Source: Gordonia westfalica (GTDB lineage Bacteria; Actinomycetota; Actinomycetes; Mycobacteriales; Mycobacteriaceae). Taken from it: DNA of 64,000 nt. This document shows, piece after piece, positions 1 to 8,806 of the stretch. A program made the position numbers and the translations under genes. Numbering within the stretch: the stretch's first letter is position 1; every line of letters begins with the position of its first letter. Location: positions 992,001-1,056,000 of the forward strand of contig NZ_FNLM01000036.1 of assembly GCF_900105725.1 (NCBI RefSeq), read 5' to 3'. The notes beneath the pieces are model-generated. The model was not told the origin of the DNA. It searched no databases and saw only the letters and a program-made list of their open reading frames with translations.

Positions 1-686
1 AGGCGGTCGTCGGGGAGACGGAATACGGTGAGCGCGACGACATCTCGGCCGACGAACTGCGTGAGACCCTCGTGGCCGACGCGAAGGCCGCCTACGACAA
101 GCGTGAGAAGGCCATCGACGAGATCGCCGGCGAGGGTGCGATGCGCCAGCTCGAGCGCAGCGTCCTGCTGAGCGTCCTCGACCGCAAGTGGCGCGACCAC
201 CTGTACGAGATGGATTACCTCCGCGAGGGCATCCACCTGCGTTCGATGGCACAGCGCGACCCGGTGGTCGAGTACCAGCGCGAGGGCTTCGACATGTTCA
301 ACGGCATGCTCGAAGGCCTCAAGGAGGAAGCGCTCGGCATCCTGTTCAACGCCCAGGTGCAGACCGAACAGCCCGCTCCTGCGGCGCCCCTGCCCACCGC
401 TGCCGACCTGCGTGCAGCGGTCGGCGCCGGTGCACCCGCGCCGGTACCGGCCGACTCCGGTTCGCAGGTGCCCGCGGCACTCCGCGGTTCCGGGGCCTCG
501 AACGGCGATGTGCCGATGACGTTCTCCGGACCGGACGAGGGTGGCGGCACGGTAGTCCACTCCGAGGAGGAGGAACTGTCCGGTGCCTCCGAGTCGGCGA
601 GCCGTCGCGAGCGTCGTGCGGCCGAGCGGGCGAACACCAAGGGCAGCCGTCCGAAGCCGCCGAAGGCCAAGAAGCAGCGCCGCTGA
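1..686 (+). CDS. secA: SecA preprotein translocase ATPase, C-terminal part (partial at window edge)
   Basis: The reading frame is open from base 3 and ends at TGA 684-686, giving the last 227 residues of SecA, the cytosolic ATPase that drives proteins through SecYEG. The helical scaffold signature [19 protein letters not shown] is visible around residue 60 of the fragment. The tail is Pro/Ala-rich, then acidic, and ends in a basic [10 protein letters not shown]. The C-terminal zinc motif (CxCxSGxxHxxC) found in proteobacterial SecA is absent, as is normal for actinobacterial SecA1. The following genes match the M. tuberculosis Rv3235 to Rv3227 neighbourhood near secA1 (Rv3240c), so SecA1 rather than accessory SecA2 is the best reading. 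The start lies outside the window. Confidence 0.95.
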   Translation, partial: AVVGETEYGERDDISADELRETLVADAKAAYDKREKAIDEIAGEGAMRQLERSVLLSVLDRKWRDHLYEMDYLREGIHLRSMAQRDPVVEYQREGFDMFNGMLEGLKEEALGILFNAQVQTEQPAPAAPLPTAADLRAAVGAGAPAPVPADSGSQVPAALRGSGASNGDVPMTFSGPDEGGGTVVHSEEEELSGASESASRRERRAAERANTKGSRPKPPKAKKQRR

Positions 687-740
687 AAAAATCTCGGGTG
701 TGAATGGAACCTGACAGGGGAGTGGCTGCGTCCAATCCCC

Positions 741-1343
741 ATGCAGACACTCATCTCCGCTCCGCCCGCCGGCGTACAGACGACGCGGGTTCGGGTACGG
801 CCCGCGCCGACCTATGAACCGGCCGGGACCGGCGCCGTGGGCGCCGGGCCTGCGAGTGCCGGGACCGTCCGGGTGCGCACCGTGTTCCCGCGGCCCCGCC
901 CCGGCGCAGGGCCTTCGCGCAAGACCGTGGCCGCCGCGGGGGAGGCCCGGCGGTTCACCATCGCCACGTCGCGACTGCTCTTCGAGGTCATCGACCGCCG
1001 TCGTGGGATCGCACATCTCGGTGACTCCGTGTCGCCGGCGATCGCCGATCAAGTGGCAGCACTGGTCCGCCACGACGCCTTTCGCGTCGCCGAAACCGCG
1101 GGTGCACCAGGGGTGACACCCATGCGCGGTACGCTCCTCCATCGCGTCCACGTCCAGCTGTGCGACATCAGCGCCGCCGAGGTCTTCGGCTCCTTCACCA
1201 GCGGCGGGCGCATCCGGGCGTTCGCCGGGCGCGTCGAGCGCAAGCCGTGTCGTGTGCGCGGGGCCGATCCGCGTGCCGGTGTCCGGACGGGCCTCGGTCA
1301 GGTCGAATACCGCTGGCAGCTCGTCGCGCTCGAGTTCGGCTGA
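741..1343 (+). CDS. Rv3235-family protein, function unknown
   Basis: This encodes a 200-residue protein. The first ~65 residues are rich in Pro, Arg, Gly and Ala and look disordered. The folded part (about residues 70-200) contains RFTIATSRLLFEVIDRRRG near its start, a paired Val/His/Phe-rich beta segment, and ends in YRWQLVALEFG. This layout, with an alanine-arginine-proline-rich head and a small conserved C-terminal domain, and the position between secA and a WS/DGAT gene match the uncharacterised M. tuberculosis Rv3235. No catalytic motif is visible. ATG 741 is used; no strong ribosome site precedes it, so the start could be further in. Related domains are sometimes compared with the SecA accessory region, but no function can be assigned from the sequence. 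Confidence 0.7.
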   Translation: MQTLISAPPAGVQTTRVRVRPAPTYEPAGTGAVGAGPASAGTVRVRTVFPRPRPGAGPSRKTVAAAGEARRFTIATSRLLFEVIDRRRGIAHLGDSVSPAIADQVAALVRHDAFRVAETAGAPGVTPMRGTLLHRVHVQLCDISAAEVFGSFTSGGRIRAFAGRVERKPCRVRGADPRAGVRTGLGQVEYRWQLVALEFG

Positions 1344-1392
1344 CCGCTGTAGAGTCCGGCCTCCACCGGGCCGGGCGGCTAGGATCGGCGGC

Positions 1393-2894
1393 GTGGTGAA
1401 CCGTTTGTCGCCGCGCGACGCGATGTACTACTTCCTCGACGACTCCCGGTCGACAACGCATCTCGGGGCGTTGCTGGTCGTCGACCCCTGCGCGGGTGAG
1501 GCGACGAAGGCCGGGGACACGGCGGCGGGGAGAAGACGGCGGGGGAGAAGACGGCGGAGGACGGGACCACTCCCGCGTCCCGCAGGCCCGCGCTCGACTA
1601 TCAGTCGCTGGTGTCGCTGGTCGAGAACCGCCTTCAGCGCGCACCCCGGTACCGGCAGGTCGTCCGCGAGGTCACGCTCGGACTCGCCCGCCCGGTGTGG
1701 GTCGACGACCGGGATTTCGACATCAACTTCCACATCCGACGTTCGGGGCTGCCGCGGCCGGGTGGCCCGGCAGACCTCGCCGAGCTCGTCTCCCGGGTGA
1801 TGTCCCGACCGTTGGATCGCACCCGGCCGCTGTGGGAGATGTATCTGATCGAGGGTTTGGCCGACGGCCGGTTGGCCATCCTGACCAAGTCGCACCGCTG
1901 TCTGATCGACGGCCCGGAAAACCCCGAGATCAGCGAGGTCATCTGCGACGCGACCGATGAGCCGGAGTTGCTGCCCGAGGAGCTGTGGATGCCGGGGTCC
2001 CCGCCGGGTTCGACGAGCCTGGTCGTCGGGGCGCTCGCCGAGGCGATGGCACGTCCCGGCGATCTCGTCGAGACCATGGTGCACGGCAACGGCCTGGTGT
2101 CCGAGGTGCGCTCGGTGGTCGGCAACACGGTCCGTCGGATCGGGGACGTCGTCGGCCAGCTCACCGATTCCGCGCCACACAGTCCGCTCAACAACTCGGG
2201 TACGACCACGCGTACTTTCACCACCGCGTACGTGTCCCGCCGCGACTGCGCGAAGATCGCCGAACGCCACGACTGCACCGTCAACGACGTCGAGCTCGCC
2301 ATCATCTCTGGTGTCATGCGCAAGTGGATGTTGTCGGTCGACCCGGCAGCGGTGCCGGCCGACACCGTCCGGGTGGTGGTCCCGCTGTCGCCCCGGGACC
2401 CCGGCGTCGAGGTCGACGCGGCGGCCGAACCGGGCTGGATCGGCGTCGGCAAACCGAGCTTCGTGACGGATCTGCCTGTCGGCGAGTCGAATCCGACCGT
2501 GCGACTCGCCCAGGTCGCGGGTCTCGCCGAACGGTATGCCCAGTCGTCGCGACGGATGACCACGGGCCCGAGCCCGCTGTTCCCCGAGCTGGGGATGGTG
2601 CCGTTCGCCGACATCAGTTCCCGCGCGTTCCGGTCACTCGACAGCCGCTCCTACAACGTCCCGGTCGCGATGAGCACCGCTCCGATCGCCCACCGTTTCG
2701 TGCTCGGCGTGCCGGTGCGCGAGGTCTTCTACATCCCTGTCCTCGTGTCGCAGCGGGCACTCGCGGTGAGCGTCGTCGAGTACGGCGACCGGCTGCAGTT
2801 CGCATTCATCGCCGACCGCGGCGTCATCTCGGACCTGCCCGACATGGCGGAATACGTCACCGAGTCCTTCGAGGAGCTGCTGGTCACCGACTGA
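1393..2894 (+). CDS. Wax ester synthase/diacylglycerol acyltransferase (WS/DGAT) family protein, apparent frameshift near base 1527
   Basis: WS/DGAT enzymes transfer acyl groups from acyl-CoA to fatty alcohols or diacylglycerol to make storage lipid. The N-terminus (LSPRDAMYYFLDDS) is read from GTG 1393 in one frame. From about base 1530 the family sequence continues in the frame one base back (YQSLVSLVENRLQRAPRYRQ) to TGA 2892-2894. Family features are VWVDDRDFDINFHIRR, the PLDRTRPLWEMYLIEGL block and a C-terminal NVP block. The active-site HHxxxDG is HRCLIDG here: the second, catalytic His is Arg. The shift lies beside a perfect 15-bp tandem repeat (1527-1556, encoding GEKTA twice) where the first copy is preceded by one G too few. 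The nearest relative by position is M. tuberculosis Rv3233c/Rv3234c. Low or altered acyltransferase activity is likely (inference). Translation from 1611 alone would give only the C-terminal 427 residues. Confidence 0.8.
1527..1556. repeat. Two perfect 15-bp tandem copies inside the WS/DGAT gene
   Basis: The unit GGGGAGAAGACGGCG occurs at 1527-1541 and 1542-1556. In the downstream frame it encodes GEKTA twice, in the linker between the N-terminal strand and the first acyltransferase helix. It preserves frame by itself, but the frame of the upstream part does not match, so one base appears to be missing just before it. Confidence 0.85.
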
Positions 2895-2972
2895 GATGAG
2901 GTTCGCGGCTAAGGTGAGCGGGTACCGCAACCGAACCGCGAGGAGCGGTGGTCGTATGAGAGCGAAGGTCGA

Positions 2973-3539
2973 ATGAGGGTCTACCTGCCGGCGACGTTGG
3001 CAATGCTGATGCAGCTCAACTCCGACGGAGAATTCCGTCCGATCGGCGGTACCGGATTCGCGCTGACCCCGGCGCTGCGCGAGGCGTTCGTCTCCGGGGA
3101 CGACGAAGAACTGTCCGAGGTGGCGATGCGCGAGGCCGCGCGTGCGTCGCTGCGCCTCCTGGCCGGGGAGGCGCCGGAAGCCGACGACGCCGCCGCCGAG
3201 CGCGATCTCGCAGCCGACGAGGCGGTCACGAAGCCGGGGGACACCCCCAGGCTGCCGCCGCGCCGCGTCGTCGTGGCCGCCGACGTCGAGGACGTGAAAC
3301 TGCGGCCGGACCTCGACGACGCCGTGGTCAAGGTCGCCCGGCCGATCCCGCTGTCGGCCGTCGCCTCGGTCCACGTCGACGTCAAGGAGGCGGAGGACAA
3401 GGTCCGTGCCGCCGTTGTCGTCATCGACGCGGCCGACCTGGGCGATCTGGACGCCGAACTCGCCGTCGGCGACGTCGAGGACTTCGATCTCGCGTGGTAC
3501 GCCACGCAAGAGCTGCCGTTCCTGCTCGAACTGCTCTGA
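2973..3539 (+). CDS. DUF6912-type (Rv3231c-like) conserved actinobacterial protein
   Basis: This encodes a 188-residue acidic protein starting MRVYLPATLAMLMQL. Residues 1-75 are a conserved head with the GFALTPALREAF segment, residues 75-105 an Ala/Glu/Pro linker, and the C-terminal part repeats beta-type patterns (RRVVVAADVEDV, AAVVVIDAADLGDL) and ends in WYATQELPFLLELL. This is the family of M. tuberculosis Rv3231c, which also sits directly beside the Rv3230c/DesA3 desaturase system. The family has no assigned activity. The persistent pairing with the desaturase reductase suggests, but does not show, a shared role. The gene ends 26 bases before the palindromic operator of the reductase. Confidence 0.75.
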   Translation: MRVYLPATLAMLMQLNSDGEFRPIGGTGFALTPALREAFVSGDDEELSEVAMREAARASLRLLAGEAPEADDAAAERDLAADEAVTKPGDTPRLPPRRVVVAADVEDVKLRPDLDDAVVKVARPIPLSAVASVHVDVKEAEDKVRAAVVVIDAADLGDLDAELAVGDVEDFDLAWYATQELPFLLELL

Positions 3540-3564
3540 CCCCCGACGCCGTCTCCTGACGGCA

Positions 3565-3588
3565 CTAACCTACGGTTGCGTAGGTTAG
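3565..3588. promoter_or_regulatory. Palindromic operator upstream of the desaturase reductase
   Basis: CTAACCTAC and GTAGGTTAG form a perfect 9-bp inverted repeat separated by GGTTGC, 12 bases before the reductase start. A near-identical site (6061-6084) lies upstream of the first desaturase. The size and symmetry fit a TetR-family dimer. The regulator is not encoded next to the site. A lipid-responsive regulator is an inference from the two targets. Confidence 0.75.
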
Positions 3589-3600
3589 AGTGTCAGCGCA

Positions 3601-4746
3601 GTGTTCCTGGCGTCGAAGGCGGTGTGTGAGTTGGGTCTGCTCGAGCGATTCGAAGAACCGGTGGCCGGGGTCGCGGCACGTAGCCGCGGTGCCCGGTGGG
3701 TTCGTGCGGCGGTCACCCGCATCACCACGCCACTCCTGCCCGACGACTACCTGCATCTCGCCAACCCGCTGTGGTCGGCCCGTGAGCTGCGCGGAAAGGT
3801 CATCTCGGTCCAGCGCGAGACCGAGGACACCGCGACCATCCGGATCCGTCCGGGCTGGGGGTTCTCCTTCGACTACGCGCCCGGGCAGTACGTCGGGATC
3901 GGCGTGCTCATGGACGGACGCTGGGCGTGGCGTTCGTACTCGCTCACCTCGACCCCCGACGCGTCGGCGGACGACAAGACCATCGCGATCACCGTGAAGG
4001 CGATGCCCGAGGGCTTCCTGTCGACGCACCTGGTGAACGGCCTGACACCGGGCACCGTGGTGCGCCTCGCGGCGCCCCGCGGTGAGTTCGTCCTTCCCGA
4101 TCCGCTGCCCGAGAAGATTCTCTTCACGACGGCCGGAAGCGGTCTCACGCCGATCATCTCGATGCTCCGCACCGTTCGGCATCGCAAGCAGGACAGCGAC
4201 ATCCGCCTGATCCACTCGACGCCCACCGAGGCCGACCTGCTCTTCGCCGACGAACTCGCGGAAATGGCGTCCTCCGGCCTCGTCGACCTGCACGTGCAGT
4301 ACACGCGCACCGCCGGCAAGGTCACGCCGGAGGTGCTGCCGACGCTGTGTCCGGACTGGCGTGAACGTCAGACCTGGGCGTGTGGACCGGCGGGCTTCCT
4401 CGACGGCCTGCATCATCTCTACACCGACGCCGACCTGGCCGACCGGCTGCACATCGAGCGGTTCGCCCTCGAACGCGGAGTGGTCGGTGCGCAGGGCGGC
4501 ACGGTGACGTTCAAGCGGTCGGGCAAGACCGCCGAGGTCGACGGCGCCACCACCCTCCTCGAGGCCGGTGAGGCCGCCGGGACGATCATGCCGTTCGGCT
4601 GCCGGATGGGTATCTGCCAGAGCTGCGTGGTGATGCTCGACAAGGGATGCGTGCGTGATCTGCGTTCCGGCGTCGAGCATGTCGAGGGCGAACGCATCCA
4701 GACGTGTGTGAGCGCTGCCGCCGGGGATTGCACGCTGGACGTCTGA
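3601..4746 (+). CDS. Ferredoxin/flavodoxin-type oxidoreductase supplying electrons to acyl desaturase (Rv3230c family)
   Basis: This 381-residue protein is a ferredoxin reductase-type fold with a C-terminal plant-type [2Fe-2S] domain. The FAD-binding segment has the R-x-Y-S motif ([10 protein letters not shown]), the NAD(P)H domain has [14 protein letters not shown], and a CGP motif is present (WACGPAGF). Iron ligands are seen in [10 protein letters not shown] plus a distal Cys (IQTCVS). The N-terminal [20 protein letters not shown] is almost diagnostic of M. tuberculosis Rv3230c, which passes NADPH electrons to the DesA3 stearoyl-CoA desaturase. It lies upstream of two desaturases and shares a palindromic operator with the first. 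GTG 3601 leaves only 12 bases after the operator; internal GTG or TTG codons at 3622 and 3631 are alternatives, so the exact N-terminus is uncertain. Confidence 0.9.
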   Translation: MFLASKAVCELGLLERFEEPVAGVAARSRGARWVRAAVTRITTPLLPDDYLHLANPLWSARELRGKVISVQRETEDTATIRIRPGWGFSFDYAPGQYVGIGVLMDGRWAWRSYSLTSTPDASADDKTIAITVKAMPEGFLSTHLVNGLTPGTVVRLAAPRGEFVLPDPLPEKILFTTAGSGLTPIISMLRTVRHRKQDSDIRLIHSTPTEADLLFADELAEMASSGLVDLHVQYTRTAGKVTPEVLPTLCPDWRERQTWACGPAGFLDGLHHLYTDADLADRLHIERFALERGVVGAQGGTVTFKRSGKTAEVDGATTLLEAGEAAGTIMPFGCRMGICQSCVVMLDKGCVRDLRSGVEHVEGERIQTCVSAAAGDCTLDV

Positions 4747-4820
4747 CCTGCTTCTTCGTTCGTGGCCCGGCGGGCTCGCGGCGAGTGCCGGTACGCTCGA
4801 AATCGTGCGTGGTCACAGTG

Positions 4821-5969
4821 ATGGGTCCCGTCCGTTTCGGCTCGAAGGCTGAGTCGTTGAGAGCCGCGGTCCCGATTTCCGAAAACGTCCCCGTTCTCAC
4901 CGACGGCGGGGTGACCCTGCGGCCACATGAGCCCCGAGACCTCGATCGAATGGTCGAACTCGCGGCCGATCCGGCCATGATGCGGTGGACACCCGTTCCG
5001 GCGCCCTACAGCCGCGCCGCCGCGGAGAGATTCGCCCTCGACTATGCGCCCAGATCCTGGGCGGAGGGTTCGCGCCTGCTGTGGGCCGTCGAGTTCGACG
5101 GTCGGTTCGTGGGCACCGTCGATCTCGCGGGGAGGGGTCCGCTCTCCCGGCTGAGCTACGACCTCCATCCCGACGCCCGCGGCTGGGGTGTGATGAAACG
5201 CGCGGTCCTGCTGGCGGTCGACTATGCCTTCGCCGAAGCGGGCAAAGAGGTCGTCCGCTGGACGACGGTCGCGGGCAACATCGATGCGCTGCGCGTCGCG
5301 CACAGCTGCGGATTCCGCCTCGACGCCGCGGTTCCCGACGGGATCGAGGTCCGCGGACACATCCGCGACGCCTGGGTCGGGTCGTTGCGCGCCGACGACG
5401 TGCGCGAACCGAAGACCCGGTGGCGCACCGACGTCTTCGAGACCGAGCGGTTTCGTCTGCGGCCGCTCGCCGAGCACGACGACCCGCGCATCCGGGAGAC
5501 CCTCGACGACCCGATCTCGCGCAGATACCTGTTCGCACGACCCGATCCATTGGAACTGGAGCACGCCGCGGCCGAGCGCCTCCGCAAATGGTGGACGGCC
5601 GCGCAGGGCGTCACCTGTACGTGGGCGGTCGCCGACAAGGAGACCGACGACTACCTCGGCGACATCACCCTGCTCCACATCGACGAGGTCACCGGTGCCG
5701 AGGCGGGCTTCTACACCCACCCGGAGGCTCGCGGTAAAGGCGTTCTGGGAGAAGCGTTTCCGGCCTCCGTGCGCTATGCGTTCGAGAAGCTGGGCTTCCG
5801 CCGGCTGACGCTGTTCGCCGCCGACAGCAACGAGGGCAGCAAGAAACTCGCCCGGGCGGCCGGTTTCCGCGAGGTCAGCCGACAGAAACTCGCCGCCCGC
5901 TCCGACGGTGTCTTCGAGGACCTCATCGGCTTCGAGTTGTTCGTCGACGACTACCGCGCCGCAGTCTGA
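4821..5969 (+). CDS. Tandem GNAT (RimJ/RimL-type) N-acetyltransferase
   Basis: This encodes about 382 residues with two consecutive GNAT domains. The first (about 20-190) shows VTLRPHEPRDLDRMVEL, the acetyl-CoA-binding beta-bulge region HPDARGWGVMKRAV and the VAHSCGFR helix. The second (about 200-375) repeats the order: FRLRPLAEHDD, HPEARGKGVLGEAF and KKLARAAGFREVS. Family members acetylate protein N-termini, antibiotics or small amines; the acceptor here cannot be told. ATG 4821 (or the GTG just before it) is used because upstream codons overlap the reductase gene. It sits between the Rv3230c-like reductase and the desaturases, where M. tuberculosis has no gene, so it is a lineage-specific insertion in a conserved pair. 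Confidence 0.8.
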   Translation: MGPVRFGSKAESLRAAVPISENVPVLTDGGVTLRPHEPRDLDRMVELAADPAMMRWTPVPAPYSRAAAERFALDYAPRSWAEGSRLLWAVEFDGRFVGTVDLAGRGPLSRLSYDLHPDARGWGVMKRAVLLAVDYAFAEAGKEVVRWTTVAGNIDALRVAHSCGFRLDAAVPDGIEVRGHIRDAWVGSLRADDVREPKTRWRTDVFETERFRLRPLAEHDDPRIRETLDDPISRRYLFARPDPLELEHAAAERLRKWWTAAQGVTCTWAVADKETDDYLGDITLLHIDEVTGAEAGFYTHPEARGKGVLGEAFPASVRYAFEKLGFRRLTLFAADSNEGSKKLARAAGFREVSRQKLAARSDGVFEDLIGFELFVDDYRAAV

Positions 5970-5982
5970 CCCGTCTTGCCTG

Positions 5983-6006
5983 CTGGTTGAGCTTGTCGAA
6001 ACCCTC
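5983..6006. repeat. Short dispersed repeat (GGTTGAGCTTGTCGAAACCC type)
   Basis: TGGTTGAGCTTGTCGAAACC lies 14 bases after the GNAT stop. I recognise this motif as a short intergenic sequence that recurs in Gordonia, Rhodococcus and related genomes, often next to stop codons. It is seen once in this window, so repeat status rests on outside knowledge. Confidence 0.55.
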
Positions 6007-6060
6007 TCCGCACAAATCCGTGCCCTTGCTTCGTCACGCCGCTGGACACACCCGCGAGAA

Positions 6061-6084
6061 GTAACCTACGCTTGCGTAAGTTAC
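6061..6084. promoter_or_regulatory. Palindromic operator upstream of first desaturase
   Basis: GTAACCTAC and GTAAGTTAC form a 9-bp inverted repeat with one mismatch around GCTTGC, 93 bases before the desaturase start. It matches the site at 3565-3588 at most positions, including the spacer. Both probably bind the same TetR-type repressor. Confidence 0.75.
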
Positions 6085-6176
6085 GGAAACGTAGGGTTTG
6101 GAACCCAGGCATGAGCCGCACCGGTAGTCGTTGCCGACACCTGCGCAGCCAACCACCCGGCGAAGGGACCACACGT

Positions 6177-7499
6177 ATGGCGATCACCGACATTCCCGAG
6201 TACGCACATCTGTCCGAGGCGGACGTCGAGGCACTCGGTGCCGAACTCGACGCGATCCGCGCGGACATCGAGGCCAGCCGCGGCGAGCGGGATGCCCGCT
6301 ATCTGCGCAACACCATCCGCTTCCAGCGCGGGCTCGAACTCGCGGGACGCGCGCTGCTGTTCGGCTCCACCAGGAAGTCGGCCTGGTGGGCCGGAGCGGG
6401 TGCGCTGGGCGTCGCGAAGATCGTCGAGAACATGGAGCTCGGGCACAACGTGATGCACGGGCAGTGGGACTGGATGAACGATCCCGAGGTGCACAGCTCG
6501 ACGTGGGAATGGGACAACACCGACCCGTCGGCGCACTGGAAGCACACCCACAACTACATCCATCACAAGTACACGAACGTGCTGGGCATGGATGACGATG
6601 TGGGCTACGGGCTCCTGCGCGTCACCCGGGATCAGCGCTGGCGGCCGTTCAACTACGGCAACCTCGTCTACAACACGATCCTGGCGCTCGCGTTCCAGTA
6701 CGGCGTGGCCGTGCAGCACCTCGAACTCGGCAAGAAGCGCCGGACCACCGAGGAGAAGGAACAGCACAGACGCGACGTCGCCGACGTGCTGACGAAGATC
6801 GGCAAGCAGGTCGCCAAGGACTACCTCGCCTACCCGGCGCTGGTCAGTGCCACGACCGGACACAAAGTCGGTTACGTCAACGCCTACCGCAAGGCCGCCA
6901 CCGCGACCGCACTCGGCAACGTCATCCGCAATGTGTGGAGCAACGCCGTCATCTTCTGCGGGCATTTCCCCGACGGCGCGGAGAAGTTCACCAAGCAGGA
7001 CATCGACAGCGAGACGCAGGCCGAGTGGTACCTGCGCCAGATGCTGGGCAGCGCCAACTTCGACTCGGGCTTCGTCCTCGCGTTCATGAGCGGCAACCTG
7101 TCGTACCAGATCGAGCACCACATCTTCCCGGACCTGCCGAGCAACCGGTACGCCGAGATCGCCGTGCGGGTTCGTGCGCTGTGCGACAAGTACGACCTGC
7201 CCTACACCTCGGGTCCGTTCCCGGTGCAGTACGCCAAGACGTGGCGGACCATCGCCAAGCTGTCGCTGCCGGACAAGTACCTCAAGGCCACCGCCGACGA
7301 TGCCCCGGAAACGGCGTCGGAGCGTCGCTTCAAGCAGGGGCTGCCGGAAGGTACGCGCCTGCAGGCGACCGTCGACGAGCGGACCGGCACCCGTCGTGGC
7401 CTGCGGTCGGCCATCGCGGGTCTGCGGGATCGTCGTCGTGGCGGCCGCGCCGAGGTCACCGAGCTTCGCGCGTCCCGCGACGCCGAGGCTGCCGCCTGA
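6177..7499 (+). CDS. desA3: Membrane fatty acid (acyl-CoA) desaturase, DesA3-like
   Basis: This encodes a 440-residue integral-membrane di-iron desaturase. The three His boxes are present: GHNVMH, HTHNYIHH and QIEHH (QIEHHIFPDLPSNRY). It is expected to place a double bond in stearoyl/palmitoyl-CoA, with electrons from the reductase encoded at 3601-4746. Hydrophobic segments flank the boxes, e.g. AGALGVAKIVENM. ATG 6177 follows AAGGGACC and is chosen because the codons upstream cover the operator. The family has about 400 residues; the extra tail (after residue ~400) is Arg/Glu-rich and probably cytosolic. A paralogue follows at 7610. A palindromic operator precedes the gene. Confidence 0.92.
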   Translation: MAITDIPEYAHLSEADVEALGAELDAIRADIEASRGERDARYLRNTIRFQRGLELAGRALLFGSTRKSAWWAGAGALGVAKIVENMELGHNVMHGQWDWMNDPEVHSSTWEWDNTDPSAHWKHTHNYIHHKYTNVLGMDDDVGYGLLRVTRDQRWRPFNYGNLVYNTILALAFQYGVAVQHLELGKKRRTTEEKEQHRRDVADVLTKIGKQVAKDYLAYPALVSATTGHKVGYVNAYRKAATATALGNVIRNVWSNAVIFCGHFPDGAEKFTKQDIDSETQAEWYLRQMLGSANFDSGFVLAFMSGNLSYQIEHHIFPDLPSNRYAEIAVRVRALCDKYDLPYTSGPFPVQYAKTWRTIAKLSLPDKYLKATADDAPETASERRFKQGLPEGTRLQATVDERTGTRRGLRSAIAGLRDRRRGGRAEVTELRASRDAEAAA

Positions 7500-7609
7500 T
7501 CTGCGGATCGTGGTCGGCGGGTACCTCGAGTGCCCGCCCGACCACGCCCGCGCATCGATTCGACCCGCGCACGCGCTTCGATTCAACAAGGTCGGCATAA
7601 TGGGGCTCA

Positions 7610-8806
7610 ATGGCCATCACTGACATCAACGAGTACGCGCACCTCACCGACGCCGATGTGGAGGCGCTGGGTGCCGAACTCGATGCCCTCCGCCGCGAGA
7701 TCGAGGCGGATCGGGGCTTGCGCGACGTCAAATACCTCCGTCGCACGATTCAGGCGCACCGCGCCCTCGAGGTCGCCGGCCGCGTGGCGCTGCTCGGCAG
7801 CCGGTCCCGGCCGCTCTGGCTCCTCGGCACCGGCGCGCTCGCGCTGTCGAAGATCATCGAGAACATGGAGCTCGGGCACAATGTGATGCACGGGCAGTGG
7901 GACTGGATGAACGACCCGGAGGTCCACTCGACCACCTGGGAATGGGACATGGTGTGCGCCTCGCCGCACTGGAAGCACTCCCACAACTACATCCATCACA
8001 AGTACACGAACGTCGTCGGCATGGACCACGACGTGGGTTACAAGATCCTGCGCGTCACCCGCGACGAGCCGTGGGAGCCGCGGCGGCTCTTCCAGCCCTT
8101 CTTCAACGTGATGCTGGCGGCGACCTTCGAGTGGGGTATCGGCCTGCACGACCTCGGTCTCAAAGAGGTCATCCAGGGGGAGAAGCCCAAAGAAGTCGCG
8201 ATCCCGCAGATCAAGGAGTTCGGCCGCAAGATCGCCAAGCAGGTCGCGAAGGACTACGTCCTGTTCCCGGCGCTCACCGGACCCAATTTCAAGCACACGC
8301 TGACGGCCAACCTCACCGCCAACCTGATCCGCAACCTCTGGGCCTATGTGGTGATCTTCTGCGGCCATTTCCCGGACGGCGCAGAGAAATTCACGGTCGA
8401 GTCCCTCGAGAACGAGACGCAGGGGCAGTGGTACCTGCGGCAGATGCTCGGCACCGCGAACTTCGACGCGGGTCCCGCGATGGCGTTCCTCAGCGGCAAT
8501 CTCTGCTACCAGATCGAGCACCACATCTACCCCGATCTGCCGAGCAACCGCTATGCCGACATCGCCGAGCGGGTGCGGGCGCTCTGCGACAAGTACGACC
8601 TGCCCTACACCACCGGTTCGCTCGCGAAGCAGTACTCCCAGACGCTGCGCACGATCAACAAGCTGGCGCTGCCCGATCAGCTCCTGCGGGCGACCTCGGA
8701 CGATGCGCCGGAAACGGCGTCGGAGAAGCGGTTCGCCGGGATGCCCCGCGCGACCGGCCTCAAGACAGCGATTCGGGAGCTTCGGGCGCGGCGTCGTCGG
8801 CGCTGA
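7610..8806 (+). CDS. Second membrane fatty acid desaturase, tandem paralogue of the preceding gene
   Basis: This 398-residue protein begins MAITDINEYAHLTDADVEAL, almost the same as its neighbour, and keeps all three His boxes (GHNVMH, HSHNYIHH, QIEHH). It differs mainly in the loop after the second box (residues ~160-210) and lacks most of the C-terminal extension. The pair therefore arose by tandem duplication followed by divergence, perhaps giving different chain-length or position preference (inference). There is no copy of the palindromic operator in the 110-base gap; it may be co-transcribed with the first gene. Its last 47 bases overlap the end of rsgA on the other strand. Confidence 0.9.
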   Translation: MAITDINEYAHLTDADVEALGAELDALRREIEADRGLRDVKYLRRTIQAHRALEVAGRVALLGSRSRPLWLLGTGALALSKIIENMELGHNVMHGQWDWMNDPEVHSTTWEWDMVCASPHWKHSHNYIHHKYTNVVGMDHDVGYKILRVTRDEPWEPRRLFQPFFNVMLAATFEWGIGLHDLGLKEVIQGEKPKEVAIPQIKEFGRKIAKQVAKDYVLFPALTGPNFKHTLTANLTANLIRNLWAYVVIFCGHFPDGAEKFTVESLENETQGQWYLRQMLGTANFDAGPAMAFLSGNLCYQIEHHIYPDLPSNRYADIAERVRALCDKYDLPYTTGSLAKQYSQTLRTINKLALPDQLLRATSDDAPETASEKRFAGMPRATGLKTAIRELRARRRRR

